From NCBI GenBank assembly GCA_963924555.1, contig OZ004593.1, forward strand, positions 4,894,480 through 4,958,479: DNA of 64,000 nucleotides, in the 5' to 3' direction. Shown here piece after piece: positions 30,711-41,622 of the stretch; positions within the stretch are counted from its first letter, which is position 1, and each line of letters starts with the position of its first letter. The notes beneath the pieces were generated by a model. It was not told the origin of the DNA. It did not search any database and saw only the letters and a program-made list of their open reading frames with translations. Origin of the DNA: Crambe crambe (Eukaryota; Porifera; Demospongiae; Poecilosclerida; Crambeidae). The position numbers and the translations under genes were made by a program.

Positions 30711-30805
30711 AAAATAAATAAATAAATAAAAATAAAAATAAAAAAACGAGTGAAAAGGGCAAATATTTTCCAGTGTGCAAGCACCCCAATATTTTTATCT
30801 ACACC
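30633..30805. mobile_element. MITE inserted in the 3' end of MATH-BTB copy 2
   Basis: Ends GGTGTAGA and TCTACACC are inverted repeats. Inside, gggggtgct ... agcaccccc forms a second palindrome, followed by an A-rich stretch. The sequence after it (gacttaaaggctatag) continues the flank seen after copy 3, showing that the element interrupts homologous DNA. Confidence 0.7.
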
Positions 30806-30969
30806 AGTGACTGACTTAAAGGCTATAGCCAACTAGCATGACAGCGTGCTGTGATCAGCTAGATATCCTCTCAATCTTTTTAACTTCCATCTTATTAATT
30901 CATGTACTGCAGTATTGCATTGCTAATATTTACATTGTCACCATTTTTTTTGTTCAATATCACAATTAT

Positions 30970-31117
30970 TTCTGAAACAAGAAAAAACTCTGTGAAGATG
31001 TCTGACATTAATCCTATCTTTTCTCTATTCTGGGGTGGCTCCAAATCTAGACACTTTGATGAGGGATTTGTTAATGGTAGCAAATAAGTATCAACTGCCA
31101 CATCTTGAGGCAATGAG
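30970..31117 (+). pseudogene. MATH-BTB fragment (BTB part only)
   Basis: Matches the BTB region of the intact copies from ETRKNSV-x-MSDI through FSLFWGG (frame-shifted LAFLYSGV) to NKYQLPHLEAM, with internal deletions. The flank at 31118-31230 recurs at 52675-52800, linking it to the other rearranged copies. Confidence 0.75.
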
Positions 31118-31575
31118 AAGGACAAAAGTTTATAGCTACCCAATTAGCCTGTAGTCACTGTGAGATAATTATGATGAGATATGCCAATTAGGCTGCAGTG
31201 CTGAAATTTGAAGCCTTCTGCTCCGGTAGACTTTAAAAGCGAGCCTTTGAAAATGTTTGAAAAACAGACATACTAGTAATGGACACCACATAATAATTAT
31301 AAATAACCCCTGCATGCAGTGGACTATTCATTTGAGGGGCCAAGCCATGTAGTTCCACATTGCTCGGCCTTCCAACATAATTTCAGTTTCTCTCCTGTCA
31401 GTTCCTGTTTATTGGTCTAGCTAGGTTCATTCATTCGTTTCCTGTCTTATTTAGCACCTATTTATTTATGAAAACATTTTGCCATGGGCATGCGCACAAC
31501 TTGGTTCAAAGGTCAATGATCCATAAAAATAATTTTCCGGCGCCCCTCGACCTCGCCCAGGCCCAATGTTCCATT

Positions 31576-32805
31576 ATGGCAGTGAGAAGGTCTTTGAAGT
31601 ATAAGAAATCGGCCAAGAAAGGGATACGGCGGGCAACTGAGACTGATCACACAGCCACTTGTGCAGAAACTATTCCTGAGATTGTTGCTTATACAACATT
31701 CCCTGAGAGTGTGTTGAACTACAAGTGGGTGCTTAACAATGCTCGAGTACTGCTAGAAGATATCGGCCAAGGATTGAAGAGTCCTGTCTTCAATATCTCC
31801 TTTGATATTAAATCAGCAACAACTAAAATACATAAAGTTACAGAGTGGTATTTAACTGTGAAGAAATCTACACAAGGCACGTATTCGATATTCTTATGTC
31901 AAGATGCATGCACTTGCAATGATTATGAAGCTTCTGAAGCTTCTGGAAGGAAAAAAATAGCTGCACCAAATATTTGGATATCTGATTGTGTTTTCTCTAT
32001 CTTGGACTCCATGACAAATGAAATCAAGTATAGTTCTAGCGCACCTGGCAGATCAAACAGGATTGATATTGCTATGACTAATTATGGTGTGACAAACTTC
32101 ATAGTGAAAGATGAGTTCTTTACTGGTGATTCTTTAACCATCCAAGTTGCTGCAACAATTGTGCATTTCACAGATCCCATTGAAAGCAAACATGAAGCTT
32201 GTGCTATACCACCTGATGATATACGTCAACAAATGAGGAGTCTGTATGAAGAAGAGCTCTTCACTGACATCATTATACAGTGTGGAGATAAGCAATTCAA
32301 GGCCCACAAGAATATACTTGCATCTCAATCTCCCGTCTTCAAGAGAATGTTCCTTGTAGACATGACTGAAGCAAGAAAAAACTCTGTGGAGATATCTGAT
32401 ATTGATCCTTTGGTGGTTTCTGATATGTTGGCTTTTCTCTATTCTGGGATGGCTCCAAATCTGGAAACATTGGCAAGAGATTTATTGATCGCAGCAAATA
32501 AGTATGAACTGCCACGTCTTGGGGCAATGTGTGAGAATGCACTCAAAATGGAGATGACAGTAGCCAATGCTGTTGAGCTGCTCTTACACTCTGACCTGCA
32601 TCAGGCCACGGAGTTGAAGAAAGCCTGTATGGAGTTCATTCGTTCTAACACTACTGAAATTTACAAGTCTGATGGATGGAAGCAACTCAAGGAGAACTCA
32701 GCTCATGATCACAACTACAGTACACTCTTGTGTGAACTCATGGAAGGTCATGACTTAGGTCATGACTTAAAGGCTATAACCGACTCAGAGGCTATAGCTA
32801 TATAA
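31576..32805 (+). CDS. MATH-BTB protein, copy 3, intronless
   Basis: 409 residues from ATG 31576. An in-frame ATG at 31468 would add 36 residues, but 31576 matches the start region of the paralogues. The basic N-terminus (RRSLKYKKSAKKGIRR) is longer than in copies 1 and 2 and could be a nuclear signal. MATH: TFPESVLNYKWVLNNA, LKSPVFNISF, EWYLTVKKS, CVFSILDSMTNEIK, GDSLTIQV. BTB: EELFTDIIIQCGDKQFKAHKN, MFLVDMTEARKNS, LAFLYSGMAPNL. 3-box: NKYELPRLGAMCENALK. The C-terminus contains a short repeat (GHDLGHDLKAI). Its broken sister is at 42665-43616. Confidence 0.88.
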   Translation: MAVRRSLKYKKSAKKGIRRATETDHTATCAETIPEIVAYTTFPESVLNYKWVLNNARVLLEDIGQGLKSPVFNISFDIKSATTKIHKVTEWYLTVKKSTQGTYSIFLCQDACTCNDYEASEASGRKKIAAPNIWISDCVFSILDSMTNEIKYSSSAPGRSNRIDIAMTNYGVTNFIVKDEFFTGDSLTIQVAATIVHFTDPIESKHEACAIPPDDIRQQMRSLYEEELFTDIIIQCGDKQFKAHKNILASQSPVFKRMFLVDMTEARKNSVEISDIDPLVVSDMLAFLYSGMAPNLETLARDLLIAANKYELPRLGAMCENALKMEMTVANAVELLLHSDLHQATELKKACMEFIRSNTTEIYKSDGWKQLKENSAHDHNYSTLLCELMEGHDLGHDLKAITDSEAIAI

Positions 32806-32954
32806 CTAGTAAAAATATATACAGTGACAAGGTGTACTATTAGTGCAGATTCTAATTAGCTATGTTCAATGTACAGTAATATTAAAGAAACAAAAATGGT
32901 AATTTTTTATAATAGTGTAGTAGCTACCATGAATAAAATTAATGATAGAAAGTT

Positions 32955-33090
32955 TAAAAGATTGAGAGCTTATTAATCCAGTTGAGATGGTACTGCAATT
33001 CGTAGAGATAGAAAAGTCATCTTCGCTGTTGTTTGATGAAGTGTATATCATGTTTTCAAGTGCTCCTAAGACCTCCGCCCCTCTGTTATT
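32955..33090 (-). pseudogene. GARNL3 last-exon fragment (C-terminal end)
   Basis: Minus strand matches the end of the true GARNL3 last exon (54288-54420): [19 protein letters not shown]. It lies just downstream of MATH-BTB copy 3, in the same convergent arrangement as the intact pair. Confidence 0.8.
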
Positions 33091-33230
33091 ACTGATAAAG
33101 AAACAATTTCAGAGAGCTTGAGATCAACTGGTTTTGATCTCTGCCTCTGCTTGCCTTTCAGAGACACACAGCACTATCCCTGAATAGGTGTCTACTTAAA
33201 ATAAATTTTGGTAGCTTGTGTGAGCTTCTT

Positions 33231-33231
33231 T

Positions 33232-33286
<55 letters not shown>
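33231..33286. repeat. (TTG)n microsatellite
   Basis: About 19 trinucleotides; the duplicate at 44068-44138 is longer. Confidence 0.95.
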
Positions 33287-34232
33287 GAATGAAAGAAAAA
33301 TTTTTTGGATCATTAATTTTTAAATAGTAAAAAATTTTTAACTGTTGGAGTCACTTAGCTATCAGATCAGCTACAAAGCTTTTGGTCTCAAGATCACTCC
33401 ATGGCTACCTGTTAATATAATGTCTACATTTCTACTTTAAATTTTCATAGCCTTGCCAGTGTACTGTGACACCAGCATGTATAGCCAAGTCTTTCATTTA
33501 AAAGTGATATAAATCCTCTAAAGGTGCAATTGTCAGAATAAAGTGTATGTGCATGCAGATGAAGTTGATATGTGTATTAAATTTCAGATACTGAGCAGGA
33601 GATCATTGATCAACTGGAGGCATTGTAGCACATTGTATAATGGATTGTATGAAGCATAGGCTGTAAAACTAGCTACAATCTGGCCTTCTTTCTGCATTCT
33701 CTTCGCCATTACTGGCTGTATGGTGGATATAACAGATAGACAGACATGCATCACTGTGTGTGCACTGAGGGTCAATGATTACAGTTTAGCTACATCTAAT
33801 CATCTGCTTCATTTTAGTTAAAGTCTGACTTGCATGTGCAATGATACCAATGCTCACAGAAATCACACATCCAATTTGATTGAGAGAATATAGAGACATC
33901 TCTTGGGCCCTGCTCCTTATCTTGTATAGGTATATAGAGCTGCCAGGTCTTGTTTTCTTCAACTGAAAAAGGAGTCCTCTAATTCCAATTAGCTAATATG
34001 ATAGCAAGCTTGCTTCAATTTCATATAATAGCTACACAACTCTTTCCCAAAGTAATCACTTTTCTGAGTATCAAGATAGTTGAATAGTGCATGTGCTTGC
34101 TCATGTGCAGCAGCAAGATTATGGCTATAGCCATTGAGGAAATTTCCCCAAAAAATCAGGTACGTACGTACAAGAAAATACACTATTGTTATAGCTACCA
34201 TAATAGTTATGTTGAGAGCCATGTGTCAATAA

Positions 34233-34405
34233 TTATGCTTTCATCTCATGCTCCTCGACCGATGGTTCATTCCGCAATGGCTCATTCCAATTCAAAGCTG
34301 GAAACAAGATATCCCACACTGCCAGAAATCCAAAAAAGAATATAGATATGAAGCAGAATACCTAGAATGATTACATATACATTAGTTAATACAAATGTGG
34401 ATAAT

Positions 34406-34439
<34 letters not shown>

Positions 34440-35589
34440 AGGTAGCTATAGCTATCACAATAGGAGCAGCCATTATTGTGGACACTATTCACATGCAAAC
34501 AAAAGCCCTCTATGTATGCACACACATGCACCTGTTGCACTATATATTATAGCTAACTCACTTCTGAATTATAGCCACGTAGAGTGTTTTCATTCAGTGG
34601 TATAAGTAGCTATGTCAGCTGGTATAGCTATCTAGTCATAGCTACCACTTTTGCAATCTAGCTAAGTAAGACATGGTGGGAGAGTGAGTGCACATATCCC
34701 AGCCTGAGACTTATAAGAAGGAAATTCATAGGATACACAAGCCTAGGGCATGGCAATTGAGTTTCCATGTTTCCTACTGCATATCCACTTCAAGTTTCTT
34801 TTGAGAAACACAAGGAGATTATGTGCTACAATGAAGGTCAAGTTTCTTTTGAGAAAGATATCATGTGCTAGGAAATTGGCTACAAGAGAAGGAAATTTGA
34901 TAGCTACAAGCCAACATTTATAGCTGGATAGACTTGAACTTTAATTTTTATGGCCACATGATAACTCCTATGAGCATTTACCTTGAAGAGCACGAGCCCT
35001 AATAATAATAGCAAGAATTTAATGCTAAAAATAGCTTCGTTGCCACCATTTCATTGCACTAAATAAAGATATTGTGATTAGTCAATCCCTTGCAATGGCA
35101 GGTGTCAAGTCCTCCCTCCCTCCCTCTCACCTCCCTCTTATGACAGAGTCTAACTCTTCCCTCCCTCCACCAGTTAGCTTATCAAGCAAGTCAACTTACC
35201 ATACTGACAGAGAGTATGATTGCACGGCTGAGTTGTCTAGATCCAAATCCAAATAAAAAACCTCCATATCCAGCAGAGACAGCACAACCAGCCATGTACA
35301 AGAACATAAGAAGGAATTCCAGAATTATCATCTGCATGGTACACAAGATCTTAAGAGCCATTGCTATAACTACACACTATGCAATACTCACAATGACATG
35401 GAATATTGTAAAGTTAGCATTCAGACAACGGAAGTTACGAACTCTTAGAATCACAGCGAGGAGCTCCACTAAAGTAGCAAGTGAAGATGTGGCCACCAAA
35501 ATTCCAAAGGGTGCAGTAAAAACTGCATGTGACGGTATCGATAAACCCAGGGCAACTGTTCCGCTGGCTAAGGCTGGGACTGAACCAAA
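34233..35589 (-). CDS. Small multi-span membrane protein, copy A, three C-terminal exons
   Basis: Exons 35392-35589, 35200-35331, 34233-34361 (minus), all phase 0, with stop TAA at 34233-34235. They encode hydrophobic spans: SVPALASGTVALGLS..., FGILVATSSLATLVELLAVIL, then ILEFLLMFLYMAGCAVSAGYGGFLFGF and VFCFISIFFFGFLAVWDILF, with a short acidic tail (EEHEMKA). The pattern suggests a four-span (MARVEL/tetraspan-type) protein; the family cannot be fixed. The upstream exon with the start codon was not identified (a candidate short exon near 35910-35935 is uncertain). Copy B at 45091-46420 keeps the same splice sites and open frames despite many substitutions, which supports real coding. A 30-base poly-G (plus) lies in the last intron. 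Confidence 0.6.
34408..34437. repeat. Poly-G tract, 30 bases
   Basis: Uninterrupted G on the plus strand; the duplicate at 45266-45290 has 25. Confidence 0.95.
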
Positions 35590-37235
35590 CTGCAGAAATA
35601 TGTATATATAGCTACTAGAGAAATGCAGTGCATTGTGGGGTGAGCCTGCATGTACTTATGCATGTGCTTATTGTGGATTGCTTGATATGATGCGATTCAA
35701 ATAATTTATTGTGTATAATTTAGCGAGTGTGCACAGCGAGCGAGCTGGCTCTCAGGTCAAAAATTGTATAACTAGGTACGTCCACACTCCAAAGTGCTAC
35801 ATATGATAGGCATAGTGCGCATGCTCCAAGTAATTGACCTTGATTATTTCCTACAGCATTCATTCAAAGTAGGTGGTAAGCTGCCACCACTTACATGACT
35901 GTCTCCTAGCTGAGCCAAAGGAGACTCTTAAAGCACAAAATTAATGAGTTGGATCGCTACTTTACTTGCTCGCTCACTGTCAAATGTTGCATATTGTTCT
36001 AGTAATATTTATACATAGCTGTGATTAAGAAAGGATTATTGCTAATCTGTAGGAACATACGATCATAGCTGAAATCCTGGTGCATATTTCAACTCGTCCC
36101 GTTCGGAATGAACAGATAGCACAACGACACATCTCTCACTCGGAATGTGACTGGAATTTTTTTTTTTTGCCCTATAAGTATTGAAGCATTGAAGTAATAA
36201 TCTTGGAATAGCCATGAAATTAAAGCACAATGTAGTGTATCCACAGAATTTTGAGTGGTCCAGTGTGTTTGTGCATGGAAATTTTTGGATGGGCATGCCC
36301 ACTTTTTTGATCAGTAAAGTTATGCTAATGTGAGTTTTGCAAAAATGGTGTGTAGTGTTTCGTAGGTTGGATAATAAAAGTGGTCCGGTGAAAACCAGAC
36401 CAACCGGAGTGGTGGATACACCCCTGGCAATGCTTGTTGAACTTTATTGCCTTTAAATATAGCTACTGGCGTGTCATAGTCAAGAGTGACTCCATAGCTC
36501 CCAAATCACTCAAGATTCCCAGTTAGGCCTAAATGATTAATGGCCAACAGGAGGGGATGTCCCTTTGGCATACAGTGGAACCTCTAAATGCGGACACCTT
36601 TGGGACCAGCGAAAAGTGTCCTGATTAGAGAGGTTTTTGCATTTCAGGGAGTCCACAATTAGAGGTTCCACTGTATGCGTTGAAGACACTCAATTGAGTG
36701 AGATGTTTATAAATTAAGGAGTCACTGTGCCCTATCAGGAGGGAATGACTCTGAGTCATTCCCTCCCCTATTATTACTCCACTTTTGGCATTAATTATTA
36801 GTGTATTTAATTACTCATGTGGCTACTGCAGTTAAGAGTTAAACTAACTTGTCGATAACAATGCTAGCACTATAAAGTCTTCTTCCCAGACACAAAAAGG
36901 CCTGGTTACAAATTTAAAAAAAAATTTAGTTATAAAGAATTACACTATTTACCTTTGTTTATTTATTTTTGTTTGTTTAGATGCAACATGGACCTGGAGA
37001 CAGTTGTAACTAAGTTCTATCAACCATTTGCAGTGATTTAGATTGAAAAAGATGATGAATTCAATAATAATGTCTGGATACTGTAATAGCATGGTCAATT
37101 CCTCTCCTCCTTGCCCAGAACCTTGAGGGTTACTTCTCTGGCAGTTCCAGATAAAGGTTAAAACTTAATACTTACAAAATGTTTTTTCACACACAATCGG
37201 TAAGGGGTCTGGCTCGAGAATAGTCTAGATACTAG
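35590..37235. other. Intergenic part of and beyond segmental duplication A
   Basis: No convincing exon. Contains the dispersed repeat 36240-36425 (sister of 29270-29425) and the MITE 36572-36675; similarity to copy B ends near 36911. The remaining 320 bases show nothing recognisable. Confidence 0.45.
36572..36675. mobile_element. MITE with perfect TIRs, absent from duplicate B
   Basis: tacagtggaacctctaa at the left and its reverse complement ttagaggttccactgta at the right. In copy B the corresponding (inverted) place has unrelated sequence between the same flanks (ccctttggcat and tatgcgttga), so insertion postdates or differs between duplicates. Confidence 0.75.
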
Positions 37236-37242
37236 GTCCTGT

Positions 37243-37832
37243 CAAGGGCGTATCGACCCGCCGAAGGCGGGGAGAGGGCATGTAACTCCCGTACAGGCTG
37301 TATAGCCACCGAAATGCTGGAGGTTACTAAAAATAGATTTCAGCGCGCTATGCGATGACGCGTGGTGAGCTCATGAAATCAGCTGACCATTATCATGACG
37401 TAGCTACACTAGCTAGCTAGCTCTATAAGTACTATAGTACAGCCCTACAGATCGAGATGGAGTCACCAGGACTCCGCAAGGAATGTGTTGAAGAAGTACA
37501 AGCGACTGTAGAGGAATTCCTACTTCAATCTGTTCATCAGAAGTTGCTGACTAAGTTTGCTTCTCCAGCTGTAGCAGAAGTAGGCTCGTTAAGCTCTATC
37601 TTTCAGTTATCCATTTCTATCTTTTCCCCCAATCCCTGGTCTATTAAATTCAAAGTTTGCCTCAGCCATGCCGGCTGTTTGTGGGCGCACGTGCGGTATA
37701 CTAGTAGTATGTGATGAAACGTGACGCAAAACCGCAATCTATTTTTAGTAACCTCCAGCATTTCGGTGGCTATACAGCCTGTATGGGAGTTGCATGCCCT
37801 CTCCCCGCCTTCGGCGGGTCGATACGCCCTTG
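37243..37832 (+). mobile_element. 590-bp transposon with 97-bp TIRs carrying an exon-like ORF
   Basis: Arms 37243-37339 and 37736-37832 are inverted repeats with two mismatches, flanked by gtcctgt on both sides (7-bp target duplication, or 8 with the adjacent G). A 7-8 bp duplication fits hAT, Merlin or similar superfamilies. No transposase is inside. Instead the interior has a GC-richer start, then ATG 37457 and 41 codons (MESPGLRKECVEEVQATVEE...), ending at a plausible donor, GTAGGC at 37580. This looks like a captured first exon, but the source gene is unknown. Confidence 0.75.
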
Positions 37833-38230
37833 GTCCTGTAAGCTGTAAACTAGTGGCGATATTTCCTCTGTGTCTGATCTTTAGCTGCAAACTAAAGTGT
37901 AGTTACTTTCAGTATAAATGTAGTTAATAGTCTCACAGTTATGAGCTGCCTGCTTACCTTATCTCAGTAGCTATATACAAAATTCTGAAGTTTTGACTAA
38001 CAGGCCTACCGTGATCATGTCAAACGTGACAGAATAACAAGTGCTCCTCTGCCAACAGGAAACGAGGTATATGCTAATCATTCTACCCAAATGTAGTCAA
38101 GTGAACTAGCTACCTGTAGCAGGAACAAAAATTGATTTGGTGCAAAAACTCTGTAGATACTGACATTCTTTCTCCGCGTGACCGGAATTGCACCGCGACC
38201 GGAATTACCCCGCTTTACCCTAGTATACAA

Positions 38231-39445
38231 ATGGCGATTTCTTCACAAAAGAAGGACTTGCAGGAGGTCGAGACTAGTGGCCACACGTTTTGTACAAGTC
38301 CTGATAGCGTTGGTTACAGTACCTTCCCTGAAGGCATGCTCTCATACAGGTGGGTACTCAATAATGCTCGAGTAATCTTGGAAGATACAACCGGTAGCAA
38401 TTTAATTGGCTCAAGTCACGAAGGACTCAAAAGTCCTACCTTCATGTCCACTGTCCCCCTGGGTCGGGACTGCACAAAATTTATAGAAACTACGTGGTAT
38501 TTACGTTTGTATGAGTCGAACAGAACTGATTTAGGGCAATATACAGTTTTTTCGATATATTTATGTAAAAAAGGTCCACCACAACCCATTACGACCAGGT
38601 CTCTGAGTAAGGCGTCTAAGTCTCGGAGTGTGAGCAATACAACATCAGTAAGAATTGTTATGCCCTATTGCACATTCTCTATCTTGGATTCTGAAAATAG
38701 AGTCAAGCACACTGCTAAAACATCTCGTAAAGTAATCCTTGCTGATGCTACTGAACGTTCTATTACCGGTAGTGATTTGCTGAATAAATCTGATTTAACC
38801 GAATTTCTGTATGATGATTCTCTAACCATCCAAGTAGATGCAACACTGGTGTGCACAGATCCCATTCAAAGCAAGCACGAAGCATGTGCTATACCACCTG
38901 ATGATATACGTCAACAAATGAGGAGTCTGCATGAAGAAGAGCTCTTCACTGACATCACTATACAGTGTGGCGATAAGCAATTCAAGGCCCATAAAGCCAT
39001 ACTTGCATCTCAGTCTCCCGTCTTCAAGAGAATGTTCCAAGTAGATATGACTGAAACAAGAAAAAACTCTGTGGAGATATCTGATATTGATCCTTTGGTG
39101 GTTTCTGATATGTTGGCTTTTCTCTATTCTGGGGTGACTCCAAATCTGGAAACATTGGCAAGAAATTTATTGATTGCAGCAAATAAGTATGAACTGCCAC
39201 GTCTTATGGCAATGTGTGAGAATGCACTCAAGATGGAGATGACAGTAGTTAATGCCGTTGAACTGCTCTTACACTCTGACCTGCATCAGGCCACGGAGTT
39301 AAAGAAAGCCTGTATGGAGTTCATTCGTTGTAATGCTACTGAAATTTATAAGTCTGATGGATGGAAGCAACTCAAAGAGAACTCGGCTCATGATCATAAC
39401 CACAGTGCACTCTTGTGTGAACTCATGGAAAAGAATTTAAAGTGA
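38231..39445 (+). CDS. MATH-BTB protein, copy 4, intronless
   Basis: 404 residues from ATG 38231 (caaATGG), aligned with the start of the broken copy at 52928. MATH: TFPEGMLSYRWVLNNARV, LKSPTFMSTVP, TWYLRLYES, FSIYLCKKG, CTFSILDSENRVKHT, DDSLTIQVDATL; a Ser/Lys-rich insertion (SLSKASKSRSVS) splits it. BTB: EELFTDITIQCGDKQFKAHKA, MFQVDMTETRKNS, LAFLYSGVTPNL. 3-box: NKYELPRLMAMCENALK, SDGWKQL. It ends shortly after CELMEKN. An AATAAA lies at 39556-39561, before a converging GARNL3 last-exon copy. Confidence 0.9.
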   Translation: MAISSQKKDLQEVETSGHTFCTSPDSVGYSTFPEGMLSYRWVLNNARVILEDTTGSNLIGSSHEGLKSPTFMSTVPLGRDCTKFIETTWYLRLYESNRTDLGQYTVFSIYLCKKGPPQPITTRSLSKASKSRSVSNTTSVRIVMPYCTFSILDSENRVKHTAKTSRKVILADATERSITGSDLLNKSDLTEFLYDDSLTIQVDATLVCTDPIQSKHEACAIPPDDIRQQMRSLHEEELFTDITIQCGDKQFKAHKAILASQSPVFKRMFQVDMTETRKNSVEISDIDPLVVSDMLAFLYSGVTPNLETLARNLLIAANKYELPRLMAMCENALKMEMTVVNAVELLLHSDLHQATELKKACMEFIRCNATEIYKSDGWKQLKENSAHDHNHSALLCELMEKNLK

Positions 39446-39555
39446 TCAGTCTCAAATAACTCATATAATAATATTGTAGCTATAATATTATAACGGCTAA
39501 GAATAGTGCAGATTCCAATGTTCAGTGTACAGTAATTTTTATTACTTGTGATTGC

Positions 39556-39561
39556 AATAAA
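39556..39561 (+). terminator. Polyadenylation signal AATAAA after MATH-BTB copy 4
   Basis: AATAAA about 110 bases after the TGA of the gene. Confidence 0.4.
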
Positions 39562-39627
39562 GCAACAACGATGTAAATATTAGCAATAATAATTGTGCAA
39601 TTCATGAATGAAATTAAAAAGATTGAG

Positions 39628-40485
39628 AGCTTATTAATGAGAGGGACTACCTCTTGTTGAGATGGTACTGCAATTCGTAGAGGTAGAAAAGTCATCTGCT
39701 GTTATTTGAAGTGTATATCACATTTTCAAGTGCTCCTAAGACCTCCGCCCTCTGTTATTACTACTTTCAGTCATGTGATTGGTCATGTGATAGCTCAACA
39801 AAGCCTCCACCCCCAGCCTCTCACTGGAAGATGCAAAGTAAGGGTTCAACCACCTAGACCCAGATTCCAAAGATTTTCTACTAGTTAATACTTTTCTAGC
39901 TCATCTGAGTTTTGTAGGAGAGGAACTGTGGTGCGAAATGTCATGGGAAGGGCTGAACTCATTAAACTCATCGTTATCAGGGGTAATCTCATTATGTATC
40001 ATAATATCTGGTGACGAGAAAATGCCCGACATAACAGACAGTGCTTTCCTACTGGGTGAGAAAGCAATTGGTGAATCCTCCACTTCAAAGCTCGTCCAGA
40101 CATCATCTTTGAAAACCAGGTGGATGAAATCAAGCATGGGAGTAGACCCTTCCAAGTTGCACTCCTCGGACGATGCTATCGAAACGACCTCACTTCTAGA
40201 GTCTTCATTACTGCTGTTCCCAAGAGAGATCGAGCTCCCGAAACCAGCCAAATCCATGTCCTTTCTGCCCGTCATATTTTCCATACCTATCCTATAGATG
40301 CATGTCATATCTCCAGCTTCACTGTTATTCTCTCCATGTTCTTTGGGAGCTTGATGTTGGTGTCTTGAGGGATGTGGTGTGGATCATGTTGGAGGAAGAG
40401 GTGAAGTATAAATCACCCTGCAAGATAATGGAAGAAGAGAGTGTAATTATAGTGATATCATGCTCTATAAAACTTGATATATAGT
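39628..40485 (-). pseudogene. GARNL3 last-exon copy, frameshifted
   Basis: Nearly full-length copy of the GARNL3 last exon (54288-55133). The longest surviving frame (39901-40308, minus) reads [20 protein letters not shown] through [21 protein letters not shown]. Small indels break both ends, and sequence matching 54990-55070 is partly missing. It lies downstream of MATH-BTB copy 4 in convergent orientation. Confidence 0.85.
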
Positions 40486-40823
40486 TTAATATATTAGTAT
40501 ATGTGATAGCATGGTTAGCTGTGGTATTTGGGATTAATATGTAGGGGTAATAGTGCGAGGCGAACCCGAGTACTATTTACTGCATTTTACAAGCCAGCTA
40601 TCACATGCTAACAGTAATGGCACGCTATAACATAATATCCATAGGTGTATGCATGTGCTGCTGATGTAGAACATTATTTCTTTTGATTTTGTATTTGTGT
40701 CAACCCTTACCTTGTGCACGTGTATTGATTTTGTATCATCTCTTACCACTATTTCTAAGTCGATAAAAGCCTTATGTTTTGAAGTTACTGATTTCTGCAC
40801 ACTACAATTTTATCGACATAAAT

Positions 40824-41088
40824 ATGGAACGACTCCTGCGGCCAGAGAAACTGGGCACAGATCCCAACTCGAGCATGGTGAACAAGGAGTGGCTACACTG
40901 GATTCGCACCTTCGAGAACTTCGTCTCAGTCCTGCCTACTGATGGGCTTAACAAATTGCAAGTGCTAACAAACTACGTTAGCCCACGAATCTTTGAGTAT
41001 ATCGAACACTGCGAGAACTAGACTACGACGATGCCATTGCTACACTGAAGGCTCTCTATATCAACCCCACCAATGAAGTGTTTGCCTG
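40824..41088 (+). pseudogene. LTR-retrotransposon gag-like N-terminal fragment
   Basis: ATG 40824 starts MERLLRPEKLGTDPNSSMVN, then WLHWIRTFENFVSVLPTDG and VLTNYVSPRIFEYI, followed by a frameshift at about 41020 and LKALYINPTNEVFA. This resembles the start of gag proteins of Ty3-type elements in sponges and other invertebrates. No protease, RT or LTR was found, so it is a relic. It replaces about 1.9 kb of GARNL3 sequence between two GARNL3-derived pieces. Confidence 0.6.
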
Positions 41089-41099
41089 AATACATAATT

Positions 41100-41622
41100 A
41101 TTGGAATAAGGTTAAGGACAATTCACTAGTGTCCACATTATGTTATAGCTAGTAATGATACACTTGACGTAATACTAGTATTATACCTGTTCTGAACAGG
41201 ACCAACTGGTGCCAGTTGACTAATCACAACAGATTGATGGAGAATAATCCCATCTGTATTGATAGTGGTAAAATAAGGGTCAGCACAATACAATTGGTAA
41301 GGGTCATCACATAAAAAGGCTGTATTATATTGGTACAGAGCTAGAGTTTACATATAAAATGCTACGCTGTATAAAAAACTTTATACAGTGTACCTCTGAA
41401 GATGAAATAAGCACCATCACTCTGAGTTGTGACTATGAGAGTATCATCATCTGTAACACAAGAGTTATCTAATCCTGAGAATAACCTAGCTGATTTGCTT
41501 AATTACTAGGAGCTCACCACAAACGTCCCCACAACAGATCTTATAGGGAAAATTTTCAGCTATACACTTTGTCTCCCATGGCTGTGAAAAAAAGAAAAAG
41601 AAAAAAGAAATCCCATTGCCAA
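41100..41622 (-). pseudogene. GARNL3 internal-exon fragment (three exons with introns)
   Basis: Parallel to 57120-57640 of the intact gene, including degenerate copies of the exons at 57198-57287, 57420-57476 and 57560-57623. The last still carries the donor and a frame resembling [19 protein letters not shown]. Introns are retained, so it arose by DNA duplication, not retroposition. Deletions remove coding sequence from the first exon copy. Confidence 0.85.

Larger units (their letters stand above)
31616..36911. repeat. Segmental duplication, copy A (copy B at 42671-47657)
   Basis: Nearly the whole 5.3 kb recurs in the same order at 42671-47657: MATH-BTB gene, GARNL3 tail fragment, (TTG)n, multi-span membrane gene with poly-G, and flanking repeats. 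Copy A has the intact MATH-BTB gene and a MITE at 36572-36675. Copy B has an internal deletion in the MATH-BTB gene and an inverted 230-bp segment. Confidence 0.9.
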
